Below are positions 24,002-33,651 of a stretch of 64,000 nt of DNA, piece after piece. Position numbers and translations under genes: made by a program. Source of the stretch: CALXVA01 sp944392465 (GTDB taxonomy: Bacteria > Bacillota > Clostridia > TANB77 > CAG-508); contig OZ006978.1 of the NCBI GenBank assembly GCA_963931155.1, positions 620,001-684,000 on the forward strand, in the 5' to 3' direction. The notes below the pieces were generated by a model. The model saw only the letters and a program-made list of their open reading frames with translations, was not told where the DNA came from and searched no databases. Every line of letters begins with the position of its first letter. Position 1 is the stretch's first letter.

Positions 24002-26605
24002 TTAATTTCCATAATAGCTATCTATTAGTATTTGTTTTAGCTCGCTTACTAGTGGTACTCTTGGATTTGCTGTTGTACATTGATCTTCAAAAGCTCTATC
24101 TGCTAGCATATCTATTTTTGCCATAAATTCTGCTTCATCTATTCCTGCTTCTTTGAAACTTTTTTCTATTCCTAAGTCTGCATTTAATTTTTTTATTTCT
24201 TCTATTAATGAGTTTACTCCTTCCTCGTTTGTGTATGCTGGGAAGTTCATTCTTCTTGATAAGTCTGCATATTTTTGATCTGCTATAAAGTATTCATATT
24301 TTGGGAATGATACAAATTTGGTTGGTTTACTGCTATTGTATCTTATTACATATGGCAATAATATTGCATTTATTCTTCCATGTGCCATATGAAACTCTGC
24401 TCCTATTTTATGTGCTAGTGAATGGTTTATTCCTAAAAATGCATTTGTAAATGCCATTCCTGCTATTGTACTTGCATTGTGCATATGTTCTCTCGCTTCT
24501 TTGTTGTCTCCATAATTATATGCTTCTCTTAAGTTTTTAAATACTAATTCTACTGCTTTTTCTGCTAAACCATCTGTGAAGTCTGATGCCATATTTGATA
24601 CATATGCTTCTATTGCATGTGTTAGTACGTCCATTCCTGTGTCTGCTGTAATTTTCTTTGGTAAACTCATTACTAATTCTGGATCTACTATTGCTACATC
24701 TGGTGTTAATTCATAATCTGCTAATGGGTATTTTTTATTTAACTTTTTATCTGTTAATACTGCAAATGATGTAACTTCTGAACCTGTTCCTGATGTTGTT
24801 GGTATCGCTACTAATTTTGCTTTTTCTCCTAATTTTGGGAATTTATATGTTCTTTTTCTAATATCCATAAATTTAAGTTTTAATCCTTCTACATCTGCAT
24901 CTGGATGCTCGTAGAATAGCCACATTCCTTTTGCTGCATCTATTGGGCTTCCTCCGCCAACAGCAATTATTACGTCTGGCTTAAATTCATTCATCATCTT
25001 AACACCTTTGTTTATCGTATCAAAAGATGGGTCTGATTCTACTTCTGAGAATATTTCTGAATGTACATATTTTTCTCTTTTTCTTAAATAATATAATATT
25101 TTATCTATATATCCTAAATTAACCATTGATTCATCTGTTACTATAAATGCTCTTGTTATATCTGGCATTTTTGCTAAATATTCTATTGAACCTGCTTCAA
25201 AATATATTTTTTCTGGAACTTTAAACCATTGCATATTTACCCTCCTATCTGCAACTCTTTTTATATTTATTAAGTTTACACTTGATACATTTGCCGTTGT
25301 TGAATTTCCTCCAAATGTACCACAACCTAGTGTAAGTGATGGCATATTTGTGTTATATATATCACCAATTGCACCATGGGTTGATGGAGAATTTACAATG
25401 ATTCTTCCTGCTTTTACAGTTTCAGAAAATTTTAATATTGTGTCTTTATCTTCAGAATGGATTACTGCTGAATGTCCCATTCCTCCAAATTCTATTAGTT
25501 TTTCTGCTAATTTAATTCCTTCATCACTGTTGTTTACAATATAATATGCTAAAACTGGACTTAATTTTTCTTTAGAAAATGGATATTCTATTCCTACACC
25601 ATTTTCTTTTAAAACTAATACTTTAGTTTCTTTTGGAACTTCTATTCCCGCTTCTCCTGCTATTTTATAAGGGCTTTGCCCAACTATTGCAGAGTTTAAA
25701 GCTCCATTTTTTTCTTTTAAAAACATTGTATCCCTTAATCTGTTTGTTTCTTCTTCAGATAAGAAATAACACCCTGCTTCTTTCATTAATCTTTCAAATT
25801 CATCTTTTATTTCAATATCAACGATTACTGATTGCTCAGATGCACATATCATTCCATTATCAAAAGATTTTGACATTACTAAATCATTTACTGATGTTTT
25901 TAATTTAGCTGTTTTATCTATATAACATGGAACATTTCCTGGTCCAACACCAAGTGCTGGTTTTCCACATGAATATGCTGCTTTAACCATTCCTGTTCCA
26001 CCAGTTGCTAGTATTAAATTAACATCTGGATGATGCATTAACATGTTAGTTGCTGTAACTGATGGTTCTTCTATCCATAATATGCAATTTTCTGGTGCTC
26101 CCGCTTCTACAGCAGCATCTCTTAATATCTTTGCTGAAGCAACACTACATTTTTGTGCAGATGGATGAAATCCAAATACTATAACATTTCTTGTTTTAGC
26201 AGCAATTATTGACTTGAACATTGTTGTAGAAGTCGGATTTGTAACTGGTGTAACACCTGCTATTATTCCAATTGGCTCTGCAATTTGTACATATCCTTCT
26301 TCTTCATTTTCATTTATTATACCTACTGTTTTATCATGTTTTATACTATGATAAATATATTCCGTTGCAAACATATTCTTTGTTATTTTATCTTCGTATA
26401 TTCCTCTGCCAGTTTCCTCTACAGCCATTTTAGCCAGTTCCATATGATGTTCTAAGCCTGCCATTGACATTGCTTTAACTATTCTGTCAACATCTTCTTG
26501 AGTTAATTTCATATATTCTTCAGATGCTTTTTTAGCTTTGTTAATAAGTTCATCTATCATGTTTTTTATTTTCTCTTGTTCCTCTTCACTTACTTCTTTT
26601 CCCAT
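24002..26605 (-). CDS. adhE: Bifunctional acetaldehyde-CoA/alcohol dehydrogenase
   Basis: Reduces acetyl-CoA to acetaldehyde and then to ethanol with two NADH, the main ethanol route of anaerobic fermenters; the protein forms spirosomes. The 867 residues comprise an aldehyde dehydrogenase half (~1-440, catalytic cysteine in NGMICASEQSVI) and an iron-dependent alcohol dehydrogenase half (~455-867, NAD site GGGSPIDAAKG, iron ligands in NHSLAHKIGAEFHMAHG). Length is normal. Start 26605 has GGAGG eight bases upstream. It is monocistronic. Confidence 0.96.
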   Translation of the reverse strand: MGKEVSEEEQEKIKNMIDELINKAKKASEEYMKLTQEDVDRIVKAMSMAGLEHHMELAKMAVEETGRGIYEDKITKNMFATEYIYHSIKHDKTVGIINENEEEGYVQIAEPIGIIAGVTPVTNPTSTTMFKSIIAAKTRNVIVFGFHPSAQKCSVASAKILRDAAVEAGAPENCILWIEEPSVTATNMLMHHPDVNLILATGGTGMVKAAYSCGKPALGVGPGNVPCYIDKTAKLKTSVNDLVMSKSFDNGMICASEQSVIVDIEIKDEFERLMKEAGCYFLSEEETNRLRDTMFLKEKNGALNSAIVGQSPYKIAGEAGIEVPKETKVLVLKENGVGIEYPFSKEKLSPVLAYYIVNNSDEGIKLAEKLIEFGGMGHSAVIHSEDKDTILKFSETVKAGRIIVNSPSTHGAIGDIYNTNMPSLTLGCGTFGGNSTTANVSSVNLINIKRVADRRVNMQWFKVPEKIYFEAGSIEYLAKMPDITRAFIVTDESMVNLGYIDKILYYLRKREKYVHSEIFSEVESDPSFDTINKGVKMMNEFKPDVIIAVGGGSPIDAAKGMWLFYEHPDADVEGLKLKFMDIRKRTYKFPKLGEKAKLVAIPTTSGTGSEVTSFAVLTDKKLNKKYPLADYELTPDVAIVDPELVMSLPKKITADTGMDVLTHAIEAYVSNMASDFTDGLAEKAVELVFKNLREAYNYGDNKEAREHMHNASTIAGMAFTNAFLGINHSLAHKIGAEFHMAHGRINAILLPYVIRYNSSKPTKFVSFPKYEYFIADQKYADLSRRMNFPAYTNEEGVNSLIEEIKKLNADLGIEKSFKEAGIDEAEFMAKIDMLADRAFEDQCTTANPRVPLVSELKQILIDSYYGN

Positions 26606-26723
26606 AAGTTTTCCTCCCATATTTTATATAATTTAACCTTTGGTATTATAAAGTTAATATGTAAAATTATATGTTTCTAACAATTATAATATAAATAAAA
26701 TTATTTATTGTCAAGAAATTTTC

Positions 26724-28481
26724 TTACTTGATATATGCTCCCTTCTCTGGCCATATATCTTGTAATCTAATCACTCCTTGTCCATTTTTAGTTTTACCAA
26801 TAATTGTTCTTTCTATTCTTATGTGTTGTAATTCTATTGCCTTTCTCAAAAGTTCCCATAATTTTCTCTCATCTTCTTCACTTGGATATGAATTAATTGC
26901 TCTATATACCAAATCTCCTACTTTTGCCTCTGTAATCTTTCTTTTTATTTCTTGCATATATCCTATTATTTTTTTGTCATCACTACCTGATACTTTTTGC
27001 CAAAATTTATCAAATAAATCTTCTGCATCACCAAAACGTTTTCTACTTAAAAGATTACTTATTACTGTATCTAAATTATCCGATGCTCCATTTCCTAATA
27101 AATTTTGTAGTATTTCCATTGTTTTATATGGTTTTTTTATTGGATATTTGCCTCCATTTTTTGCTAATTGTTGGCTAAAATAATTATACAATCTTTGCAC
27201 TTCTTCTTCTTCAGATAAACTAAATTGTGTGTTCTTTTTATCTTTTACCATTTTTTCTGCTTCTTCTAATATTGTTTTTTTAGCTATGTCTACATCGATA
27301 TCCCCTTCAACAATCCCACATAAAATATTTTCTGCAACTTCATCTAGTCTTGGATTGCCAAGTGTTTCTATAGGTTTTTCTTCACTAGTTTCTCCGTTTG
27401 TATTAGAAGACCTTTTATATAATTCTTGGTATCTTTTTCTCATAAAATCTATTTTATCTTCTTCTTTAACTACATTCATTCTGCTTTTTACTTCTTCTAC
27501 TGATTCTCTACAAACATTTAGTATTCTATCATTTACTATTTCATCCATTGATTGTCCCATTCTTAGTCGTTTTTCTATTTGTAATTGTTTATTTCTAATT
27601 ATGTCTGCAATGCTCTTTCCATTTATTGTATATGTCTGCATACTTTCAACTAGCATATTATAATCTATACCTACTTTTTTTGCTATATCTTCGAATGGAA
27701 TTAATTGTACTGCTAAAATTTTAGCAAGATTTGTTGTATAAATCCTTTCAAACTCACTTCTACTGTATCGTCCATGTTTTTTAGACATATTTTGAACTTC
27801 TTCTACCGTATAACCATATAAAAAGAATTTTAAAACACATTCTTCCTCTTTTTTATCCATTCTTTTAGGTTTATTTTCTCGTCGTATACTCATTTTATTT
27901 ATTATAGAATCTATACCTTTTTGAGATACAAATAACTCTCTATCATTTATTAAATCTACTACTGTTTCTCCAGCTTCTAATCTTCTTATAACTTCGGCTT
28001 CTTTTTCATCAATCATTTGTAGGATTGTTTTACCATCAATAACATGACCATTTAATTTTTTATATACTTCTTTAAATTGTACTCCCAGTATATTGGATAT
28101 ATCTCTTAACGGAATAAGCTGAATGGCTAATAACTCTGCCATATTATTTTTTTTCATATCTTGTATTGCTCTTAAAGGGTATTTGCCACATTCTGGCATC
28201 ATATGAATTTCTTCTGGCGTCTTACCTAATAATAATTGTTTTACAACCCTTGAATCATCTTCTTTATGTGAAGTGTTAGTCTCCTGAGGATTTCTTATTG
28301 TTTTAGCTCTACTTGCAAAATCTTTAGATTCCACATCTATTTGACCTCTTATCTGTTTTGCTATACGCTTTATTTCTTCGTCTATAATAGAATATGGTAA
28401 TAGTTCTACCTTAACTCCTGCTTTTTTTAACTCTTCTTCTATTCTTTTTCTTATGTAATTATCTAAATTCGTATTATCCAT
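26724..28481 (-). CDS. 585-residue protein with internal tandem duplication, unknown
   Basis: I do not recognise this family. Residues ~77-203 and ~212-337 are a clear duplication of about 125 residues: ELLAIQLIPLRDISNILGV against KILAVQLIPFEDIAKKVGI, then VIDGKTILQMI against TINGKSIADII, and VVDLINDRELFV against MDEIVNDRILNV. Each unit contains helix-turn-helix-like segments and ends in a stretch resembling a resolvase-type or sigma-like helical module. The C-terminal 250 residues are mostly helical and charged. No signal peptide, membrane helix or enzymatic motif is visible. AAAGGA precedes the ATG. It stands alone between adhE and the deaminase gene. A DNA- or RNA-binding regulator is possible but only a guess. 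Confidence 0.6.
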   Translation of the reverse strand: MDNTNLDNYIRKRIEEELKKAGVKVELLPYSIIDEEIKRIAKQIRGQIDVESKDFASRAKTIRNPQETNTSHKEDDSRVVKQLLLGKTPEEIHMMPECGKYPLRAIQDMKKNNMAELLAIQLIPLRDISNILGVQFKEVYKKLNGHVIDGKTILQMIDEKEAEVIRRLEAGETVVDLINDRELFVSQKGIDSIINKMSIRRENKPKRMDKKEEECVLKFFLYGYTVEEVQNMSKKHGRYSRSEFERIYTTNLAKILAVQLIPFEDIAKKVGIDYNMLVESMQTYTINGKSIADIIRNKQLQIEKRLRMGQSMDEIVNDRILNVCRESVEEVKSRMNVVKEEDKIDFMRKRYQELYKRSSNTNGETSEEKPIETLGNPRLDEVAENILCGIVEGDIDVDIAKKTILEEAEKMVKDKKNTQFSLSEEEEVQRLYNYFSQQLAKNGGKYPIKKPYKTMEILQNLLGNGASDNLDTVISNLLSRKRFGDAEDLFDKFWQKVSGSDDKKIIGYMQEIKRKITEAKVGDLVYRAINSYPSEEDERKLWELLRKAIELQHIRIERTIIGKTKNGQGVIRLQDIWPEKGAYIK

Positions 28482-28563
28482 GCAAACATCCTTTCTAAGA
28501 AAAAGTTAATAATTGTTTATTATTATATCATTTTATGCACTTATTCACAAGCAGATTTCTTTA

Positions 28564-29025
28564 CTAATATATAGTTTTTCCATTATTTTTATATTCTTTG
28601 AATAGATCTTTGCAATCATCTCTATCAATTTGTTTTAAGTTTATTATATCTTTTTTATTTCCCTTTAAATATTCATATATCATATCATCTCTAAAGCCTA
28701 TGTTTCCTGCATCTTCTCTAGTACATGCATAAAACACATCTTTTATATTTGCCCATATAATTGCAGATAAACACATTGGACATGGCTCGCAAGATGTATA
28801 TAGTGTACATCCTGACAAATCATATGTTCCCAACTTTTTACACGCTTCTCTTATTACATTCATTTCTGCATGCTCTGTAGGATCTCCATTTTTTATTACT
28901 GTATTATTTCCAGAAGCAATTATATTTCCATCTTTATCTATTATAACCGCACCAAATGGACCTCCTTCATTGCTATTCATTCCGTTTTTCGCACAATTAT
29001 TTGCAATTTCCATAAATCTGTTCAT
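28564..29025 (-). CDS. Nucleoside/guanine deaminase of the CMP/dCMP deaminase superfamily
   Basis: A 153-residue zinc deaminase. The zinc site is complete: HAEMNVIREA (His plus catalytic Glu) and SCEPCPMCLSAI (two Cys). The flanking GGPFGAVIIDKDG and NTVIKNGDPTEHAE, and the C-terminal ends FRDDMIYEYL and NNGKTIY, resemble the guanine deaminase GuaD of Bacillus more than TadA tRNA deaminases, so purine salvage is likely. The start is fixed by GGAGG in the duplicated leader stem-loop. It is a single-gene unit. Confidence 0.85.
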   Translation of the reverse strand: MNRFMEIANNCAKNGMNSNEGGPFGAVIIDKDGNIIASGNNTVIKNGDPTEHAEMNVIREACKKLGTYDLSGCTLYTSCEPCPMCLSAIIWANIKDVFYACTREDAGNIGFRDDMIYEYLKGNKKDIINLKQIDRDDCKDLFKEYKNNGKTIY

Positions 29026-29028
29026 TTT

Positions 29029-29055
29029 AACCTCCATTCGAGCACCCCTATGCTC
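29029..29055 (-). promoter_or_regulatory. Leader stem-loop with GGAGG (copy 2)
   Basis: Minus strand GAGCATAGGGGTGCTC forms a perfect 5-bp stem and is followed directly by GAATGGAGGTT, the ribosome site of the deaminase gene. It matches the copy before the HD hydrolase at 20626-20652. Confidence 0.45.
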
Positions 29056-29232
29056 TAACAAAATTTTATTTACACTAAATAAGATATAATAATTTAACAG
29101 TTTTTGTCAATATACATATGTTCCTTTCACATCATTAAACTCTAAAGTTTTATGCAGTTTTTTAGTTTTTTCTCTTCTATTCTTCCAAAAAATGGTGTAT
29201 AATATATGCATTAACTTTGAAAGGGTGATAAT

Positions 29233-32055
29233 ATGTCATACAACTTTAATGAAATTGAAAAAAAGTGGCAGGAATATTGGGATAAAAACGAGACTTTTAA
29301 GACTGACGTATGGGACTTTTCTAAGCCAAAGTATTATGCACTAGATATGTTCCCTTATCCATCTGGACAAGGTCTTCACGTTGGTCATCCTGAAGGATAT
29401 ACTGCAACAGACATCATGTCTAGAATGAGGAGGATGCAAGGATATAATGTGCTCCACCCTATGGGTTGGGATGCTTTTGGATTACCTGCTGAACAATACG
29501 CAATAAAGACTGGTAATCATCCTTCTGGATTTACAGCAAAGAATATAGCCACTTTTAAAAAGCAACTTAAAATGCTTGGTCTATCTTTTGATTGGAGTAG
29601 AGAAATTTCTACTTGCGATCCAAATTTTTATAAATGGACTCAATGGATTTTTAAAAGATTATATGAAGATGGATTAGCAAAACTTGTTGAAATGCCAGTA
29701 AATTGGTGCGAAGGTTTAGGCTGTGTTCTTTCAAATGATGAAGTAATAAATGGAAAAAGTGAAAGAGGTGGCTATCCTGTTGTTCGTAAGAATATGAAAC
29801 AATGGGTTATGGATATTCCAAAATATGCTGAAATACTTCTTTCTGGATTAGACGAAGTTGACTGGCCTGAATCAACAAAAGAAATTCAAAGAAATTGGAT
29901 AGGAAAATCTGTTGGTGCAGAAGTTAAATTTAAAGTAGCAAATACAGATAAATCATTTACTGTATTTACTACAAGACCTGATACATTATTTGGAGCAACA
30001 TATTGTGTTCTATCTCCAGAACATGAATTAGTTGATGAAATTACAACAGATGAATACAAAAAAGCGGTAGAAGAATACAAAGCAATGGCTTCTGCAAAAT
30101 CTGATTTAGAAAGAACTGAACTTAATAAAGAAAAAACTGGTGTATTTATTGGTAGTTATGCAATAAATCCCGTAAACGGAAAAGAAATTCCTATATGGAT
30201 TTCTGATTATGTTTTAGCTACATATGGCACAGGAGCTATAATGGCAGTCCCTGCACATGATGAAAGAGATTTTGAATTTGCTACTAAATTTAAACTTGAA
30301 ATTATTCCTGTGCTTCAACAAGAAACAGGTACAGTAAGAGAAAACGAAAGCTTTAAAAATAGTATTGTTGCTGTTCTTTATAATCCTAAAACTAATAAAT
30401 ATTTAACAATTAATTGGGGAGATAAAGGCGGTAGGTTGTTCATAGGTGGCACTAAAAAAGACAATGAAACTGATATAGATTGTGCTATACGAGAAATACA
30501 AGAAGAAACTGGATACACAAATATTAAATTTATAAGAAATACATTTCCTATAAAACATCACTATTTTGCATACAACAAAAATAAAGCTTATGCTATAAAC
30601 GCAGTAGGATTGTTATTTGAACTAGTAGATGACTTAAAAGTTAATACTAATTTAGATAAAGAAGAGGAAAATAATTTTAAAGTTGAGTGGGTATCTAGCA
30701 ATCAAATTGCTGAAGTTACAGACGAATTACATAGTACTGTATTTAATAATTTGAAAAATCCTCAAGCCTTCGTGGAAGATGGAATTCACATTAATTCTGA
30801 TTTCTTAAATGGTCTTGGAAAACAAGATGCCATAAATAAAATGATTGAATGGCTTGAAGAAAATAAAATTGGAGATAAAAAAGTAAATTATAAAATTCGT
30901 GAATGGATTTTTGCAAGACAACGTTACTGGGGTGAACCTATTCCTATTGTATATACAGAGGATGACGAAATACATGTTTTAGCAGATGATGATTTGCCAT
31001 TAATTCTTCCTGAGCTTGAAGATTATGCTCCATCTAAAACAGGGGCTTCTCCTCTTGATAAAGCAACAAACTGGGTTAATACAACTTTTGAAGGAAAGAA
31101 AGCAAGACGTGAAACTAGCACAATGCCTGGTTCTGCAGGTTCTAGTTGGTATTTCTTAAGATACATAGATCCACATAACGATAAAGAAATAGCAGACCCT
31201 AAACTTTTAAAACATTGGATGCCTGTTGATTTATATGTAGGTGGACCAGAACATGCAGTAGGTCATTTACTTTATTCAAGATTTTGGAATAATTACTTAT
31301 ATAAAAAGGGGCTTGCTCCTACAAAAGAACCTTTTGCTAAATTACGTCATCAAGGTATGATACTTGGTTCAAATGGTGAAAAAATGAGTAAATCAAAAGG
31401 TAATGTAATAAATCCAGATGATATGGTTAAAGAATATGGTGCAGATGCTTTAAGAATATATGAAATGTTTATGGGACCAATTGATGCTGCTAAACCTTGG
31501 GATCCAAATGGAATTGATGGTTCTAAAAAATTCTTAGATAGAGTTTGGAGATTGTTTGTTGAATCTGGAAAAGTTCAAGATAAACCAAATCCAAATCTAG
31601 AAAAAGTATATAATTTTACAGTAAAGAAAGTATCAAATGATTATGAAAATATGTATTTTAATACTGCAATCTCTCAAATGATGATATTTATAAATTCTGC
31701 TGCTAAGGAAGATATTTTGCCAAAAGAGTATGCAGAAGGATTTGTTAAATTACTAAGTCCTGTTGCTCCACATATTGCAGAAGAATTGTGGAACAGATTA
31801 GGACATAATGATACAATCACATATGAAACTTGGCCAACATATGATGAGAGTAAATTGATAGATGATGTAATTGAAATTGCTGTACAAGTTAATGGTAAAG
31901 TTAGAGCAACAATTTCTATTCCTACTGATTGTGCAGAAGAAGAAGTTAAAAAGATTGCTCACGCAAATAGTAATGTTCAATTACACCTTGAAGGAAAAAC
32001 TATTGTAAAAGAAATATATGTTAAAAATAAAATATATAATATAGTCGCAAAATAA
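29233..32055 (+). CDS. leuS: Leucyl-tRNA synthetase with inserted Nudix domain
   Basis: Class I synthetase charging tRNA-Leu. The 940 residues include the HIGH-type motif GLHVGHPEG (48-56), the CP1 editing domain with TTRPDTLFG (246-254) and AVPAHDERD (338-346), the RQRYWGEP segment, KMSKS (in EKMSKSKGNV) and a C-terminal anticodon domain. About 130-150 residues longer than usual: residues ~361-510 are a complete Nudix domain spliced into the CP1 region right after the editing-site aspartate segment. Frame is continuous and both halves align normally, so this is a genuine insertion. AAAGGGTG precedes the ATG by 7 bases. No T-box was seen upstream. A terminator follows. Confidence 0.95.
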   Translation: MSYNFNEIEKKWQEYWDKNETFKTDVWDFSKPKYYALDMFPYPSGQGLHVGHPEGYTATDIMSRMRRMQGYNVLHPMGWDAFGLPAEQYAIKTGNHPSGFTAKNIATFKKQLKMLGLSFDWSREISTCDPNFYKWTQWIFKRLYEDGLAKLVEMPVNWCEGLGCVLSNDEVINGKSERGGYPVVRKNMKQWVMDIPKYAEILLSGLDEVDWPESTKEIQRNWIGKSVGAEVKFKVANTDKSFTVFTTRPDTLFGATYCVLSPEHELVDEITTDEYKKAVEEYKAMASAKSDLERTELNKEKTGVFIGSYAINPVNGKEIPIWISDYVLATYGTGAIMAVPAHDERDFEFATKFKLEIIPVLQQETGTVRENESFKNSIVAVLYNPKTNKYLTINWGDKGGRLFIGGTKKDNETDIDCAIREIQEETGYTNIKFIRNTFPIKHHYFAYNKNKAYAINAVGLLFELVDDLKVNTNLDKEEENNFKVEWVSSNQIAEVTDELHSTVFNNLKNPQAFVEDGIHINSDFLNGLGKQDAINKMIEWLEENKIGDKKVNYKIREWIFARQRYWGEPIPIVYTEDDEIHVLADDDLPLILPELEDYAPSKTGASPLDKATNWVNTTFEGKKARRETSTMPGSAGSSWYFLRYIDPHNDKEIADPKLLKHWMPVDLYVGGPEHAVGHLLYSRFWNNYLYKKGLAPTKEPFAKLRHQGMILGSNGEKMSKSKGNVINPDDMVKEYGADALRIYEMFMGPIDAAKPWDPNGIDGSKKFLDRVWRLFVESGKVQDKPNPNLEKVYNFTVKKVSNDYENMYFNTAISQMMIFINSAAKEDILPKEYAEGFVKLLSPVAPHIAEELWNRLGHNDTITYETWPTYDESKLIDDVIEIAVQVNGKVRATISIPTDCAEEEVKKIAHANSNVQLHLEGKTIVKEIYVKNKIYNIVAK
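30313..30762 (+). other. Nudix domain inserted in LeuRS editing domain
   Basis: Residues ~361-510 of LeuRS. The Nudix box is intact from Gly406 to Tyr428: G-x5-E412-x7-R420-E421-I-Q-E424-E425-T-G427-Y428. It is preceded by strands SIVAVLYNPKTNKYLTI and followed by NAVGLLFELVDDL and FKVEWVSSNQIAEV, the normal order of a Nudix fold. All metal-binding glutamates are present, so hydrolase activity is plausible. The LeuRS sequence resumes at AFVEDGIHINSDFLNGL. Confidence 0.9.
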
Positions 32056-32089
32056 AATATTTTATAAAATTGTGTAATATTTTTGTAAC

Positions 32090-32122
32090 AAAAAAGTAAT
32101 ATTTCTGTAATATTACTTTTTT
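32090..32122 (+). terminator. Terminator of leuS
   Basis: AAAAAAGTAATATT pairs with AATATTACTTTTTT over a short loop. Confidence 0.85.
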
Positions 32123-32174
32123 GTTTTTGTAGTATAATGTTATATATGAATTACTAAGGAGAAATACGGTTATT

Positions 32175-33251
32175 ATGAGTATTGAGTCAGATTTAAGAAA
32201 AGATGGTATCAAAGTAATTGGACCTTTAGATACTCTAAGTGTAAATACAATATCTAGAAATATAGCAGATAGATTATGCAAAACTTTTCCAGAACAGCAT
32301 TTTGTTTTTCAAAACCTTTTTATTGCTCTTTCTAGAATACCAATGTACATAGCTGATATTCCAGATGGTTTTGCTGAAGCAACTTATTTTTACAAAAACT
32401 CATCTATGTATTTTAAACAAGGTTTAAGTTTAGATGAATTAGAAAAATTTGCCGTACATGAATTTATACATTATTTACAAGAGATAAAAGACAAAAAAGG
32501 ACATCTTGTAAGATTAGGATTATGTGATTTTGGTGATTTAAAAGTAATAGGAATGGGATTAAATGAAGGAGCCGTTCAATATATGGCTTCAAAAGCAATA
32601 GATAGCAAAGAAGAAATTGTAAAATACTATGGAATTTCTTTCCCAACAAATAGTCCTTCATATTATCCGTTGTTATGCAATTTAGTACAACAATTAGCTT
32701 ATGTTACTGGTGAAGATGTTTTGTTTGATAGTACTCTTTATGGCTCAGATACTTTTAAAGAAAAACTTTCTTATTTATGTGGACTAAATAATTTATTAAA
32801 AATTGAAAATAATCTAGATAAATTATTGAACACAGAAGAAAAGGAAATTAATTTAAATAACAAACTTTTAAGTGATAATTGTGAAGGAGCAAAAGCTCAA
32901 AGAGTTGCTAAAAAAATTGAAAATGCAAAAAAGAAAATAAAACAATTATACTTTGATACGCAAAATTTAATATATACATCATATTTTAATAATCAATTTG
33001 ACAAAATAACTACAACAGCAGATATAGATGAATATCGAGTTAGATTATATAATTATAAAAACTATATGGGTATTTCAGATGATTATTCAAGCTTTAATGA
33101 TTTTTATATTAATAAAATGATGGATTTGGATAACAAATATGAAAATATTATGAATAATACAACTTTAACTGTTGTTAATCAATCTAAAATATCAATTTTC
33201 TTTAGAAAGATTAGAGCACTTTTCTCTGCTGGAACAGAAACAGACAAATAA
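32175..33251 (+). CDS. HExxH putative zinc metallopeptidase
   Basis: A 358-residue protein with HEFIH at 95-99 (HExxH) and, 32 residues on, LNEGAVQYM whose Glu131 fits the third zinc ligand of gluzincin-type peptidases. The first 60 residues are predicted soluble; the C-terminal half is long, helical and charged (KIENAKKKIKQLYFDTQNL), ending in a basic tail. There is no signal peptide, so it is probably cytoplasmic. The family is not known to me and the substrate cannot be named. TATAAT at about 32135 and AAGGAGAAAT before the start support expression as a separate unit. Confidence 0.65.
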   Translation: MSIESDLRKDGIKVIGPLDTLSVNTISRNIADRLCKTFPEQHFVFQNLFIALSRIPMYIADIPDGFAEATYFYKNSSMYFKQGLSLDELEKFAVHEFIHYLQEIKDKKGHLVRLGLCDFGDLKVIGMGLNEGAVQYMASKAIDSKEEIVKYYGISFPTNSPSYYPLLCNLVQQLAYVTGEDVLFDSTLYGSDTFKEKLSYLCGLNNLLKIENNLDKLLNTEEKEINLNNKLLSDNCEGAKAQRVAKKIENAKKKIKQLYFDTQNLIYTSYFNNQFDKITTTADIDEYRVRLYNYKNYMGISDDYSSFNDFYINKMMDLDNKYENIMNNTTLTVVNQSKISIFFRKIRALFSAGTETDK

Positions 33252-33532
33252 CTCTAATTTTAGTAGTTTACTATAATTGTAAATAAATATTATTTTATAT
33301 ATTTATTTAATTACAAATGATAATGACAAATTGGATTTATACCAATTTATCAAATATACCAAAGCAACAAAATAACAAAGGAAAAAATATTAATGAACAA
33401 AAGATAAAATTTAAAAACCAAAGAAAAATATATGAATTACAAAAGAAAAATAGTATTTAAATACTATTTAGATACTAAAGTAAATTAAATACTAAAGAGA
33501 AATTCTAATATAAATAATTTATTATTAGAAAA
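33252..33532. other. Intergenic AT-rich stretch with a 22-bp palindrome
   Basis: No gene seen. It holds a perfect 22-bp palindrome centred on TATTTAAATA (33448-33469), followed by two related ATACTAAAG motifs. These may be simple AT-rich repetition. Confidence 0.4.
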
Positions 33533-33572
33533 GATTAAAGACAATTCATTTTTGAATTGTCTTTTTTAATCG
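33533..33572. terminator. Bidirectional terminator between HExxH gene and GltD-like gene
   Basis: GATTAAAGACAATTC pairs with GAATTGTCTTTTTTAATC over a six-base loop, with T-tracts on both strands. It separates two converging genes. Confidence 0.85.
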
Positions 33573-33651
33573 CTTATTTAGTTCATCTTTTTAGTTACAT
33601 ATTTTCTTTATGTTTTTGTATATTTTATCTGCTTTATCTATTTAATCAATT

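Noticed and set aside
29062..29232. T-box upstream of leuS
   Set aside because: There is no GGGTGGNACCGCG motif and the space is too small.
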